Shown here piece by piece: positions 17,847-26,335 of a stretch of DNA of 64,000 nucleotides. The translations under genes were made by a program, and so were the position numbers. The notes under the pieces were generated by a model. That model was not told the DNA's origin. It saw only the letters and a list, made by a program, of their open reading frames with translations, and ran no database searches. The DNA comes from an uncultured Lachnospiraceae bacterium (GTDB lineage Bacteria > Bacillota > Clostridia > Lachnospirales > Lachnospiraceae): the NCBI GenBank assembly GCA_949472775.1, contig CASWVG010000003.1, positions 54,075 through 118,074 of the forward strand. The letters run 5' to 3'. Numbering within the stretch: the first letter of the stretch is position 1; every line of letters begins with the position of its first letter.

Positions 17847-18014
17847 ATGGAGGAAACCATGGGAATGACAGACAATCAATATAAGGATTTTGTGGAAGCG
17901 ATAAAAGAAAATCTGGTGGAGCTGCATGAGTACAAAGAAGCCGGGGACGATGCAGGATATGAAAAAAAATACAGCAGGATTATGGAAAGACTTGAAAAAT
18001 CACTGAATCGGTGA
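17847..18014 (+). CDS. Small acidic helical protein, 55 residues
   Basis: Start ATG 17847 (METMGM-like beginning with three possible Met starts), ribosome binding site GGGAGG about 11 bases upstream. It has its own promoter and a strong terminator directly after the stop, so it is a monocistronic small gene rather than chance. The product is strongly helical and charged (YKDFVEAIKENLVELHEYK, then KKYSRIMERLEKSL), with no membrane segment or cysteine. It lies between dprA and topA. Function unknown; the amphipathic helices suggest a protein-binding partner, but that is a guess. Confidence 0.7.
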   Translation: MEETMGMTDNQYKDFVEAIKENLVELHEYKEAGDDAGYEKKYSRIMERLEKSLNR

Positions 18015-18058
18015 GGAAAAGACAGGCGGGAAGGCAGCCGCCTGTTTTCCATTTTTTG
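18015..18058 (+). terminator. Terminator of the 55-residue gene
   Basis: GGAAAA(GA)CAGGCGG at 18015-18029 pairs with CCGCCTGTTTTCC at 18038-18050 (two-base bulge), followed by ATTTTTT. Strong intrinsic terminator. Confidence 0.9.
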
Positions 18059-18079
18059 GTTTGCGATTTTAATTTACCC

Positions 18080-18108
18080 TTGCAACCGCCTGCGATTTGG
18101 TGTATAGT
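18080..18108 (+). promoter_or_regulatory. SigA promoter for topA
   Basis: TTGCAA at 18080-18085, 17-base spacer, TATAGT at 18103-18108, about 54 bases before the topA start. The rpsB promoter uses the same two hexamers and spacing. Confidence 0.75.
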
Positions 18109-18161
18109 GTTGCACGTTAGACAGGGTATAACCTTAGAATGACGCAGACAGGGGAATGACT

Positions 18162-20243
18162 ATGGCTAAATATCTTGTAATTGTAGAGTCACCGGCAAAG
18201 GTGAAGACAATTAAAAAATTTTTGGGCGCGAACTATGAAGTGGCGGCAAGCCAGGGGCATGTGCGCGACCTGCCCAGAAGCGTTCTCGGGATTGACGTGG
18301 ACAATGATTTTGAACCGAAGTACATCACGATACGCGGCAAGGGAGACATACTGGCGAATCTTCGCAAGGAAGTGAAGAAGGCAGAGAAAGTCTATCTGGC
18401 AACTGACCCGGACCGCGAGGGCGAGGCGATTTCGTGGCATCTGCTTTTTGCCTTGAAATTGGAAAATAAAAAGGTGTACCGTATTACGTTCAACGAGATT
18501 ACAAAGACAGCGGTCAAAGAGTCCTTAAAGAACGCCAGGGAGATCAATATGGATCTGGTGGATGCCCAGCAGGCAAGAAGGTGTCTGGACCGCATGGTCG
18601 GTTATAAAATATCGCCTGTTTTGTGGGCGAAGGTGAAGCGGGGGCTGTCCGCGGGGCGTGTGCAGTCTGTGGCGCTCCGCATTATCTGCGACAGGGAGGA
18701 TGAGATCAACGCCTTTATTCCGGAGGAATACTGGACGCTGGACGCGAAACTGAAAGTGGATGGGGAGAAAAATCCTCTGATCGCGAAATATTACGGTACG
18801 AAGACGGAGAAACGCACCATCGCTTCCTCGGAGGAGATGGAGCAGATTAAGAAGGAATTGACCGGAGCGGTCTACAAGGTGAGCTCTGTAAAGACAGGCG
18901 AGCGGATCAAGAAAGCGCCGCTGCCGTTTACGACTTCCACGCTCCAGCAGGAGGCGAGCAAGGTGTTGAATTTCTCCACCCAGAAGACCATGCGTCTGGC
19001 GCAGCAGCTCTATGAGGGTGTGGAGATCAAAGGGAATGGCACCACAGGTATCATCACCTATCTGCGTACGGATTCCACCAGAATATCTGAGGAGGCGGAG
19101 GCGTCAGCCAGAGACTATATTACGGAAAAGTACGGCGCAGAGTACGCGGCGGCTGCGGAGCAGGAGAAAAAGGCAGACAGAAAGATACAGGACGCTCACG
19201 AGGCGATCCGTCCTACGGATATCAGCAGGACTCCGATGGAGATCAAGGAGTCCCTTTCCAGAGACCAGTTCCGCCTTTACCAGCTGATCTGGAAAAGATT
19301 TGCGGCAAGCCGGATGGCGGCGGCGCAGTATGAGACCACTTCCGTGAAGATAGATGCCGGGGAGCACCGCTTTACTGTGGCGGCGTCGAAGGTGAAATTC
19401 GACGGCTTTATGAGCGTCTACACGCAGGAAGAGGATAAGGAAGAGAGCAATACACTGTTTAAGGGTATCTCGGAGGACACGGGTCTTACCTTACTTACTT
19501 TGGAAGAGAAGCAGCATTTCACGCAGCCTGCGCCCCACTATACGGAGGCGTCGCTCGTGCGCGCCATGGAGGAGCTGGGGATCGGCAGACCCAGTACCTA
19601 TGCGCCCACCATCACAACGATACTGGCGAGACGCTATATTGTGAAGGAAAATAAAAACCTCTATGTGACAGAGCTTGGCGAGGTGGTCAACAACATGATG
19701 AAGGACGCCTTTCCCTCTATTGTGGACGTGAATTTCACGGCTACCATGGAGGCACTTTTAGACGGCGTGGAGGAGGGAACTGTCAAGTGGAAGACGGTGG
19801 TGAAGAACTTCTACCCCGATCTGCAGGAGGCTGTGGAGAAGGCGGAGAAAGAACTGGAGGAAGTGGAGATTGCCGATGAGCTGTCCGACGAGTTCTGTGA
19901 ACAGTGCGGCAGACAGATGGTGATCAAGTACGGTCCCCACGGCAGATTCCTTGCCTGTCCCGGTTTCCCGGAGTGCAGAAACACGAAGCCGTATTTTGAG
20001 AAGATCGGCGTGGCATGCCCGAAGTGCGGCAAGGATATCGTTCTGAAAAAGACGAAGAGGGGCAGGAAATATTACGGCTGTATCGACAATCCGGACTGTG
20101 ATTTTATGGTATGGCAGAAGCCGGTGGACGAAAAATGCGACCGCTGCGGCTCCATCATGCTCCAGAAGGGCAGCAAGCTTGTCTGTGCCGACGAATCCTG
20201 CGGCTTTGTCAAGGATATGCCGAAGGAAAAGCTGGAGGTGTAG
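18162..20243 (+). CDS. topA: DNA topoisomerase I
   Basis: 693 residues. ATG 18162 is chosen over ATG 18156 because AGGGGA lies six bases before it but abuts the earlier one; the product then begins MAKYLVIVESPAKVKTI. The Toprim domain holds ATDPDREGEAISWH. The active-site Tyr is residue 300 in GIITYLRTDSTR. Three C-terminal Topo_C4 zinc fingers are seen (CEQC..CPGFPEC, CPKCG..CIDNPDC, CDRCG..CADESC). The enzyme relaxes negative supercoils by cutting one strand. All expected motifs are intact. It has its own promoter, and codY follows with its own promoter as well. Confidence 0.98.
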   Translation: MAKYLVIVESPAKVKTIKKFLGANYEVAASQGHVRDLPRSVLGIDVDNDFEPKYITIRGKGDILANLRKEVKKAEKVYLATDPDREGEAISWHLLFALKLENKKVYRITFNEITKTAVKESLKNAREINMDLVDAQQARRCLDRMVGYKISPVLWAKVKRGLSAGRVQSVALRIICDREDEINAFIPEEYWTLDAKLKVDGEKNPLIAKYYGTKTEKRTIASSEEMEQIKKELTGAVYKVSSVKTGERIKKAPLPFTTSTLQQEASKVLNFSTQKTMRLAQQLYEGVEIKGNGTTGIITYLRTDSTRISEEAEASARDYITEKYGAEYAAAAEQEKKADRKIQDAHEAIRPTDISRTPMEIKESLSRDQFRLYQLIWKRFAASRMAAAQYETTSVKIDAGEHRFTVAASKVKFDGFMSVYTQEEDKEESNTLFKGISEDTGLTLLTLEEKQHFTQPAPHYTEASLVRAMEELGIGRPSTYAPTITTILARRYIVKENKNLYVTELGEVVNNMMKDAFPSIVDVNFTATMEALLDGVEEGTVKWKTVVKNFYPDLQEAVEKAEKELEEVEIADELSDEFCEQCGRQMVIKYGPHGRFLACPGFPECRNTKPYFEKIGVACPKCGKDIVLKKTKRGRKYYGCIDNPDCDFMVWQKPVDEKCDRCGSIMLQKGSKLVCADESCGFVKDMPKEKLEV

Positions 20244-20316
20244 CAAAGAGGCACAATAAGAAATTGGAATATTTGGCAGGTGGGACACAAATTACAGATA
20301 AATTGCGCGGTGCACA

Positions 20317-20345
20317 TTGAAATTGTCTGAATAATGTGATAAAAT
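20317..20345 (+). promoter_or_regulatory. codY promoter with internal CodY-box-like site
   Basis: TTGAAA at 20317-20322, 17-base spacer, TAAAAT at 20340-20345. The spacer contains AATTGTCTGAATAAT (20321-20335), which matches the CodY box AATTTTCWGAAAATT at 12 of 15 positions. A repressor bound there would block RNA polymerase, so autoregulation is likely if the site is real. Confidence 0.6.
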
Positions 20346-20394
20346 GATCAGTATATTACAGGTGGATCAGATACAGGGATCGAGAGGTATATAC

Positions 20395-21180
20395 ATGAGC
20401 AGTGTGCAATTATTAGATAAGACCAGAAAGATCGGGAAACTTTTACACAATAATAATTCGGGTAAGGTGGTGTTTAACGACATCTGTGATGTGCTGAAGG
20501 AAATTCTTGTCTCCAATGTGCTGGTTGTGAGCCGGAAGGGCAAGGTTCTGGGCATCGGGGCTATGCCTACGGTGGAGTCCATCACGGAATTGATTGTTGA
20601 TCATGTGGGCGGTTTTATAGATCCGATGTTAAACGAGCGGCTTCTGGGGGTACTCTCCACGAAGGAGAATGTCAATCTGGAGACACTCGGCTTTGAAAGT
20701 CCCGGTATCCGCCGGTTTCAGGCGGTGATCGCGCCGATTGAGATATCGGGCGAGCGGCTGGGGACGCTTTTCCTCTATAAATGCGATGACCAGTACGATA
20801 TCGACGATATTATTCTCTGCGAGTATGGCACCACAGTGGTAGGGCTTGAAATGCTGCGGGCTGTCAGCGAGGAGAGCGCAGAGGAGAACCGCAAGGTAGC
20901 GGTGGTGAAATCGGCGATCTCCACACTCTCTTTCTCGGAGATGGAGGCAATCACCCACATTTTTGACGAGCTGGGCGGTATGGAAGGCATACTGGTGGCG
21001 AGCAAGATCGCGGATAAGGTCGGAATTACCCGTTCGGTGATTGTGAACGCTCTGCGCAAATTCGAGAGCGCGGGTGTGATCGAATCCCGGTCCTCGGGCA
21101 TGAAGGGTACTTACATCAAGGTGCTCAATGACGTGGTGTTCGACGAAGTGGAAAAGTTAAAAGAACAGGGAAGGTTTTAA
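20395..21180 (+). CDS. codY: GTP- and BCAA-sensing global repressor CodY
   Basis: 261 residues, the usual length. ATG 20395 gives the standard N-terminus SSVQLLDKTRKIGKLL; GAGAGG lies upstream. An in-frame ATG at 20344 would overlap the promoter -10 and is rejected. The N-terminal GAF domain (to about 155) binds branched-chain amino acids. The C-terminal winged helix carries the highly conserved ASKIADKVGITRSVIVNALR and SAGVIESRSSGMKGTYIK. CodY represses starvation genes when GTP and isoleucine are plentiful. In Bacillus it sits at the same place, directly before flgB, and represses fla/che. A terminator separates the two here. Confidence 0.98.
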   Translation: MSSVQLLDKTRKIGKLLHNNNSGKVVFNDICDVLKEILVSNVLVVSRKGKVLGIGAMPTVESITELIVDHVGGFIDPMLNERLLGVLSTKENVNLETLGFESPGIRRFQAVIAPIEISGERLGTLFLYKCDDQYDIDDIILCEYGTTVVGLEMLRAVSEESAEENRKVAVVKSAISTLSFSEMEAITHIFDELGGMEGILVASKIADKVGITRSVIVNALRKFESAGVIESRSSGMKGTYIKVLNDVVFDEVEKLKEQGRF

Positions 21181-21209
21181 CAGTCAGGACTGTTAGAAAT
21201 AACTGGCAG

Positions 21210-21257
21210 AAGGATCTGCGAAAAGCGCCCGTTTTGCGCGCAGCAGATCCTTTTTTG
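21210..21257 (+). terminator. codY terminator
   Basis: AAGGATCTGC (21210-21219) pairs with GCAGATCC (21243-21250) around an inner GC-rich stem-loop, followed by TTTTTT. It separates codY from the flagellar operon. Confidence 0.92.
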
Positions 21258-21301
21258 CTGTTTGGCAGGGACACTAATTTGGGAAAATCAATCGAAAAAC
21301 C

Positions 21302-21329
21302 TTGTAATTTTTTATAATTTATTTATAAT
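21302..21329 (+). promoter_or_regulatory. Main fla/che promoter before flgB
   Basis: TTGTAA at 21302-21307, 16-base spacer, TATAAT at 21324-21329, 38 bases before the flgB start. The spacer is very AT-rich; AATTTTTTATAATTT at 21306-21320 matches the CodY box at 11 of 15, which is weak given the composition. No sigma-D type promoter (TAAA then GCCGATAA) is seen here. Confidence 0.7.
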
Positions 21330-21366
21330 GGAATATGGATTGTATTAACGTGGAAGGAGTGTGGTT

Positions 21367-21765
21367 ATGAGCTCGTTGATGGATACGAATGTGTTTGATT
21401 ATGTGAATGTGCTGGATAAGGCGCTGGATGCGTCTGCGCTCAGACATGAGGCGATTTCCAATAACCTGTCTAATGTGGATACACCGAATTATAAGAGGCA
21501 GGATGTGAATTTTGAGGTGCAGCTTGCGAAGGCTCTGCGCCATTCACGGTATAAATCCATGGATGCGAAGGTGGCGGATCTGAAGATGAACCGTCTGAAT
21601 CCGATCGCATATAGGGACTACGCGGGCTTTTCCTACCGCTTAGACGGCAATAACGTGGATCCCGATACCGAGGGCGTGTATCTGGCGAAAAACCAGATCG
21701 TCTATCAGGGTCTGGAACAGAGTGTGACTCAGGAATTTAAGAATTTGCAGTTAGTTATGAAGTAA
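21367..21765 (+). CDS. flgB: Flagellar proximal rod protein FlgB
   Basis: 132 residues, start ATG 21367; AAGGAG is seven bases upstream, and the earlier GTG 21361 is too close to it. The rod signature is at residues about 20-40: LRHEAISNNLSNVDTPNYKR. FlgB, FlgC, FlgF and FlgG make the axial rod, exported through the type III gate without a signal peptide. It is the first gene of the fla/che operon. Length and motifs are normal. Confidence 0.97.
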   Translation: MSSLMDTNVFDYVNVLDKALDASALRHEAISNNLSNVDTPNYKRQDVNFEVQLAKALRHSRYKSMDAKVADLKMNRLNPIAYRDYAGFSYRLDGNNVDPDTEGVYLAKNQIVYQGLEQSVTQEFKNLQLVMK

Positions 21766-21767
21766 CA

Positions 21768-21871
21768 ACACGAGAAGAACTTCTAACAGCCCGCGCCGTT
21801 GGACGCTTCGCTGGGGAAGCTTAAGTCTCGTGTGAGAGAATGCGTGGAAAGCAGTATTCTCTGCATGTATA
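21768..21871 (+). repeat. Structured intergenic repeat, copy 1 (flgB-flgC)
   Basis: ACACGAGA (21768-21775) pairs with TCTCGTGT (21826-21833), enclosing GCTTC/GAAGC (21805-21809, 21816-21820). A second stem AGAGAAT/ATTCTCT (21835-21841, 21856-21862) follows. The start (GAGAAGAACTTCT) and the end (ATGCGTGG..TCTCTGCATG) recur at 56200-56330. It lies inside the operon without a T-run, so it is probably an RNA processing or stability element or a small mobile repeat. Confidence 0.55.
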
Positions 21872-21901
21872 TGAATCTGTAGTATGCAGGAGGTAGAAAA
21901 C

Positions 21902-22348
21902 ATGGCTCTATTTACGGCATTTGACATCAACGCTACGGGTATGACCGCGGAGCGTTTCCGTATGGATACGATCTCCCAGAATGTGGCGAACGCGAATACG
22001 ACAAGGACCGAGGACGGTACGCCCTACCGGAGAAAGATCGTGGTGTTTAAGGAGAAAAATTCTCCGACGCACTTCCATCAGATCCTTATGAAGGAGAATG
22101 AGCGTTTCGCCGGTAACGGTGTGAAGGTGACCGGCGTTTACGAGGATACGAAGACGGAGGGGAATATGGTTTATGACCCTTCCCATCCCGATGCGGATGA
22201 GAACGGTTATGTAATGTACCCGAATGTGAATATCATCACGGAGTTTACGAACCTGATTGACGCGTCCCGCGCCTATCAGGCGAACGGTACCGCTTTTAGC
22301 GCAAGCAAGAACATGGCAACCATGGGACTTAGCATTTTGAACAGCTGA
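21902..22348 (+). CDS. flgC: Flagellar proximal rod protein FlgC
   Basis: 148 residues, start ATG 21902 (MALFTAFDINATGMT) with AGGAGGT upstream; an earlier in-frame ATG at 21884 would contain the ribosome binding site. The rod motif FRMDTISQNVANANTTRTEDGTPYRRK is seen in its shorter core SQNVANANTTR, and the C-terminal ARAYQ-like helix is DASRAYQANGTAFSASKNM in part. It assembles next to FlgB in the rod. It is preceded by a 136-base structured spacer, unusually long for this operon. Confidence 0.97.
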   Translation: MALFTAFDINATGMTAERFRMDTISQNVANANTTRTEDGTPYRRKIVVFKEKNSPTHFHQILMKENERFAGNGVKVTGVYEDTKTEGNMVYDPSHPDADENGYVMYPNVNIITEFTNLIDASRAYQANGTAFSASKNMATMGLSILNS

Positions 22349-22426
22349 TAATGCGGCATGAGGTAAAATAGCGTGTGTTATTAATACGCGCTGAGAATAA
22401 AACAGGCAATGTTGGAGGAAGCGGAA

Positions 22427-22753
22427 ATGGCTCTGGATATCACAGAATTATACAATGTCTCTTCGGGCGTGATCCGGGATGCGGCTAAGGCAGCACCCAC
22501 AACGCGCATGGAAGATTATAAAGAAAACGGTTTTGATGCGATGTTACATACTGCGATCGACAATCTGAACACGACTAACAACTATCTGTCAAAGGCGGAA
22601 GATGAAGAGATCAAATGGGCGCTGGGTGAGACGGAGAATACCCATGATCTCACGATCGCCCTGCAGAAGGCTTCTACGGCATTACAGTACACGGTGGCGA
22701 TCAGGGACAAACTTCTGGAGGCCTACAAAGAACTGACCCAGATGCAGGTTTAA
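22427..22753 (+). CDS. fliE: Flagellar hook-basal body protein FliE
   Basis: 108 residues, start ATG 22427 with GGAGGAAGC upstream. The C-terminal half carries the FliE features: HDLTIALQKASTALQYTVAI and the ending EAYKELTQMQV. FliE is the adaptor joining the MS ring to the rod. The spacer from flgC (about 78 bases) has one hairpin (AGCGTGT 22370-22376 with ACGCGCT 22386-22392). Confidence 0.96.
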   Translation: MALDITELYNVSSGVIRDAAKAAPTTRMEDYKENGFDAMLHTAIDNLNTTNNYLSKAEDEEIKWALGETENTHDLTIALQKASTALQYTVAIRDKLLEAYKELTQMQV

Positions 22754-22799
22754 GATCACATAACGTGTAAAAGACCAGGCCGAAGGAGAATGAGTTGCT

Positions 22800-24404
22800 G
22801 TGGAAAAGATATTAGAGAAACTGAAAGAACTGGGAAATAAAATAATGGAGTGGTGGAACCGCTTCACGGCGAAGCAGAAGACTTTGATCGTGTCCGTGAT
22901 AGCGGTGCTCATCATTGCCCTTGTGATTATCGTGACAAGTCTCACGAAACCCGAGTATGTACTGCTCCGGGAGTGTGAGACCACCAAGGAAGCCTCGGAG
23001 GTGACAGAGCTTCTGGACGCCGAGGGATATAAGTACGAGATCACGGATGACGGGCTGAATATATACATTCTCGACGAGCAGCTCGGGCAGGCGAATCTGC
23101 TTCTTGGCGCCAACAACATACAGGCGGCAAGCTACGGGATCAATAACGTGACGGACGGCAGCTTTTCCACCACGGAGTCCGACAAGCAGAAGAAATATGT
23201 GTACTATATGCAGAGACAGCTGGAAGACGACGTGCTTTCCGTATTCCCGGCGATCAAGAGCGCCAGGGTGACGCTGAATATTCCCGAGAACGACGGTACG
23301 CTGATCGCGCAGGAGGAGGAGGCAAGCGCTTCGATCTATCTGGAGCTGAAGGACGAGTTTTCGCAGGAGAGCGCGGCATATCTGGCGCGCGCAATAGCGA
23401 CCGGGCTTGGAAATGAGACCACCAACAATATTGTCATTCTGGACTCGGAAGGGAATATGCTTTTTACGGGGGATGAGAACTATTCTCCCTCCGGCATGGC
23501 AAACGCCCACCTCTCCGTGAAGAACGAGGCGGAGAAAAATATGATAAACAACGTGCGCAGGGTATTACTTGGCACGAATGAGTTTGATAACGTAGAGGTA
23601 TCGCCTAATCTGGTGCTGGATTTCTCAAACCAGAAAAGTACGGAGCATACATATACCCCTGCTGAGGGACAGACGCAGGGTGTGCTGAGCCATGAAGATC
23701 TTTACGATGAAGAGAATGTGAGCGACGTGGGTGGTGTGCCCGGTACGGACTCCAACGACGACGATACGACCTATGTGATTGAGGATAATTCAAACTCCCG
23801 CTCCACGAGGAGCGAGCAGTCGAGGGATTATCTGCCAAATGAGAAGATCACTACCATTGAGACACCTTCCGGCGTGATCAATTACGCCTCTTCGTCTCTG
23901 GCTGCTTCCCTGATCCAGTACAACGTGGTACGGGAGGAAGATGTGGACGCGCAGGGGCTTCTGGACGGTGTGAGCTGGGAAGAATACAAGCTGGCAAACA
24001 ACGAGCGCACGCGGATTGAGCTGGATGAGGAATTTTATAACGCGGCTGCGAACGCGACGGGTATTCCGGTAGACAACATCACGCTGGTGGCATACAGCGA
24101 GAATCTTTTCTTTGACGCGGAAGGTTCTGCGATCACGGCGACGGATGTGCTGCAGATCCTGCTGATTATTGTGATTCTGGCGCTGCTGGCATTTGTGGTA
24201 CTCCGCAGCATGCGAAGCGAGAAGCACGAGGAGGAAGAGGAAGAGCTCACTGTGGAGACGCTGCTGCAGTCCGATGTGGCGCTTGAGGAGATTTCCTCTG
24301 AGAATGAGTCTGATGAGAAGAAGCTTGTCAGCAAATTTGTGGAAGAGAATCCGGAGGCAGCGGCGAATCTGCTGCGCAACTGGTTAAACGAAGACTGGGG
24401 GTAG
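22800..24404 (+). CDS. fliF: Flagellar MS-ring protein FliF
   Basis: 534 residues, GTG start 22800 with AAGGAG 11 bases upstream. TM1 is at about 22-45 (LIVSVIAVLIIALVIIVTSL) and TM2 near 445-468 (VLQILLIIVILALLAFVVL). Between them are the ring-building motifs, with PEYVLLRECE and LLGANNIQAASYGI in the first and ARVTLNIPEND in the second. The cytoplasmic tail ends ENPEAAANLLRNWLNED, the FliG-binding helix. FliF forms the base of the rotor and houses the export gate. It lies six bases before fliG. All expected regions are present. Confidence 0.98.
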   Translation: MEKILEKLKELGNKIMEWWNRFTAKQKTLIVSVIAVLIIALVIIVTSLTKPEYVLLRECETTKEASEVTELLDAEGYKYEITDDGLNIYILDEQLGQANLLLGANNIQAASYGINNVTDGSFSTTESDKQKKYVYYMQRQLEDDVLSVFPAIKSARVTLNIPENDGTLIAQEEEASASIYLELKDEFSQESAAYLARAIATGLGNETTNNIVILDSEGNMLFTGDENYSPSGMANAHLSVKNEAEKNMINNVRRVLLGTNEFDNVEVSPNLVLDFSNQKSTEHTYTPAEGQTQGVLSHEDLYDEENVSDVGGVPGTDSNDDDTTYVIEDNSNSRSTRSEQSRDYLPNEKITTIETPSGVINYASSSLAASLIQYNVVREEDVDAQGLLDGVSWEEYKLANNERTRIELDEEFYNAAANATGIPVDNITLVAYSENLFFDAEGSAITATDVLQILLIIVILALLAFVVLRSMRSEKHEEEEEELTVETLLQSDVALEEISSENESDEKKLVSKFVEENPEAAANLLRNWLNEDWG

Positions 24405-24409
24405 GATAA

Positions 24410-25432
24410 ATGGCAGCATCAGCAAAAGCGGATGAGAAGATCAACGGACTCCAGAAAGCGGCCATCTTGATGATTGCCCTTGGACCGGAGCGTTCTGCGT
24501 CAATTTTCAAGCACTTGAAAGAGGACGAGGTGGAGGAACTGACGCTTGAGATTGCGAACACAAGGAGCATTACGCCGCAGGTCAAGGAGAGCGTGGTTAA
24601 TGAGTTCTATCAGGTGTGTCTGGCACAGCAGTATATCGCGGAGGGTGGTATCAACTACGCGAAGGAGCTGCTTGAGAAGTCTTTCGGCGCAGAGAAAGCG
24701 ATGGATGTAATTGGCAAGCTGACGGCATCCCTGCAGGTAAAGCCTTTCGAGTTTGTGAGAAAGGCGGATGCGGCACAGCTTTTAAACTTTATCCAGGACG
24801 AACATCCGCAGACGATCGCGCTGATTTTGTCCTATCTGGCGCCCGGGCAGGCGGCGATCATCGTCTCTGCGCTCCCGCCGGACAGACAGGCGGACGTGAC
24901 GAAGCGTATCGCGGTGATGGACAGAACAAGCCCGGATGTTATCAAGGAGGTGGAGAAAGTTTTGGAATCCAAACTGTCATCTCTGGTGAACCAGGATTAT
25001 ACGATTATCGGCGGTGTGGACGCTGTCGTGGAAATTTTGAATACAGTAGACCGTGGTACGGAGAAACATATCATGGAGACGTTGGAGATCGAGGAACCGG
25101 AACTTGCGGACGAGATCAGAAAGAAGATGTTCGTGTTCGAGGATATTCTGCTTCTGGACGATCGTGCGATCCAGCGTGTGCTGCGTGATGTGGATAACTC
25201 TGATCTGGCGATTGCGCTGAAAGGTTCCAACGAGGAAGTGCAGAATGCGATCTTCAATAACCTTTCCAAGCGTCTTGCCGTTATGATCAAGGAGGATATG
25301 GAATTCATGGGTCCCGTCCGTATGAAGGACGTGGAAGAAGCGCAGCAGAAGATTGTAAACATCATCCGGAAACTGGAGGATGCTGCGGAAATTGTTATCT
25401 CCAGAGGTGGAGGTGACGAGATCATTGTTTAA
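24410..25432 (+). CDS. fliG: Flagellar motor switch protein FliG
   Basis: 340 residues, ATG 24410 with GGGGGTAGG upstream. Armadillo-like N and middle domains include the EHPQTIALILSYL motif (about residues 125-140); the C-terminal domain has the charged torque helix region DLAIALKGSNEEVQNAIF and LSKRLAVMIKEDMEFMG. FliG binds FliF, FliM and the stator and is where torque is generated. The 3' end overlaps the fliH start. Confidence 0.98.
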   Translation: MAASAKADEKINGLQKAAILMIALGPERSASIFKHLKEDEVEELTLEIANTRSITPQVKESVVNEFYQVCLAQQYIAEGGINYAKELLEKSFGAEKAMDVIGKLTASLQVKPFEFVRKADAAQLLNFIQDEHPQTIALILSYLAPGQAAIIVSALPPDRQADVTKRIAVMDRTSPDVIKEVEKVLESKLSSLVNQDYTIIGGVDAVVEILNTVDRGTEKHIMETLEIEEPELADEIRKKMFVFEDILLLDDRAIQRVLRDVDNSDLAIALKGSNEEVQNAIFNNLSKRLAVMIKEDMEFMGPVRMKDVEEAQQKIVNIIRKLEDAAEIVISRGGGDEIIV

Positions 25433-26327
25433 GACAAAGCAGAGAAACTTATATAAAGCTGGCTGGGTCAGAGTGGACGGCGAAGATAAGTGCGTGATAG
25501 ACAGCAACAGTCTCGTGGCAGAGCGCATCGAGGAGTGGGAAAATATCCGCCGCGCGAATGCGGCAGCGCTGCCCTCCTTTGAGGAGGACGGGGAAGCAGG
25601 AGAACCCGAGTTTGTCAGCGGCATCGAAGGGGAAGAACTGGACGCCCTCTTTACGGACGGAGAAGGCAGTGGCAATGTGATCAAGGCAGGGGACGTTGCA
25701 GCGCCGGATTTTGCCGAAATGCAGGCAGAGGCGGAAGCGGAGGCAGAGCGTATCATAGCCGAGGCAAAAGCAAAGGCTCTTGAGATTGAAGCGCAGGCAA
25801 GACATGACGCCGATGTCGCGCGCACCAATGCCGTTGAGGAAGGCATGAGGCAGGGCTATGACGAGGGGTATGCGCTGGGGATGTCTGAGGTGGATGATAT
25901 GAAGCGCGAGCTGTCCGAGCGGAAAAGACAGTTGGAAGCGGAGTTTGATGAGATGTTGGAAGATCTTGAGCCGCGTTTTATTGATACCATCACAGAGGTG
26001 TACAGCCATATTTTCGGCGTGGATCTGATGGATAACAGAGACATTCTGGTACATTTAATTGATTCTACTCTGCGGAAGGTGGAGAGCAGCAGAACTTTTA
26101 TCGTGCACGTTTCGGCGGAGGATTATCCCTATGTCAATATGCAGAAGCAGACTCTTGTGGAGGGCGCTGTGGCCGGCAGGGGACTGATTGAGATTATCGA
26201 GGATATTGCCCTGGGTAAGGGAGACTGCCTGATTGAGACGGACGGCGGTATTTTTGATTGCGGCGTAGGAACGCAGCTTGAGGAGCTTACGAAAAAATTA
26301 CGCGTGTTATCCTATGAAAAGGTGTGA
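25425..26327 (+). CDS. fliH: Flagellar export stator FliH
   Basis: About 300 residues. The start is most likely TTG 25425, because GGAGGTGA, a full anti-Shine-Dalgarno match, sits eight bases before it; it overlaps the fliG stop by eight bases. GTG 25413 is an alternative. Residues about 95-200 form an Ala/Glu-rich coiled coil (EAEAEAERIIAEAKAKALEI is the core), then EEGMRQGYDEGYALGM, a GxxxG-like FliH feature, and a conserved C-terminal domain with CLIETDGGIFDCGVGTQL. FliH holds and regulates the FliI ATPase. Confidence 0.93.
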   Translation: MFKTKQRNLYKAGWVRVDGEDKCVIDSNSLVAERIEEWENIRRANAAALPSFEEDGEAGEPEFVSGIEGEELDALFTDGEGSGNVIKAGDVAAPDFAEMQAEAEAEAERIIAEAKAKALEIEAQARHDADVARTNAVEEGMRQGYDEGYALGMSEVDDMKRELSERKRQLEAEFDEMLEDLEPRFIDTITEVYSHIFGVDLMDNRDILVHLIDSTLRKVESSRTFIVHVSAEDYPYVNMQKQTLVEGAVAGRGLIEIIEDIALGKGDCLIETDGGIFDCGVGTQLEELTKKLRVLSYEKV

Positions 26328-26335
26328 CCATTCGG

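Noticed and set aside
21302..21329. Sigma-D promoter before flgB
   Set aside because: The region fits a SigA promoter; no TAAA-GCCGATAA pair is present.
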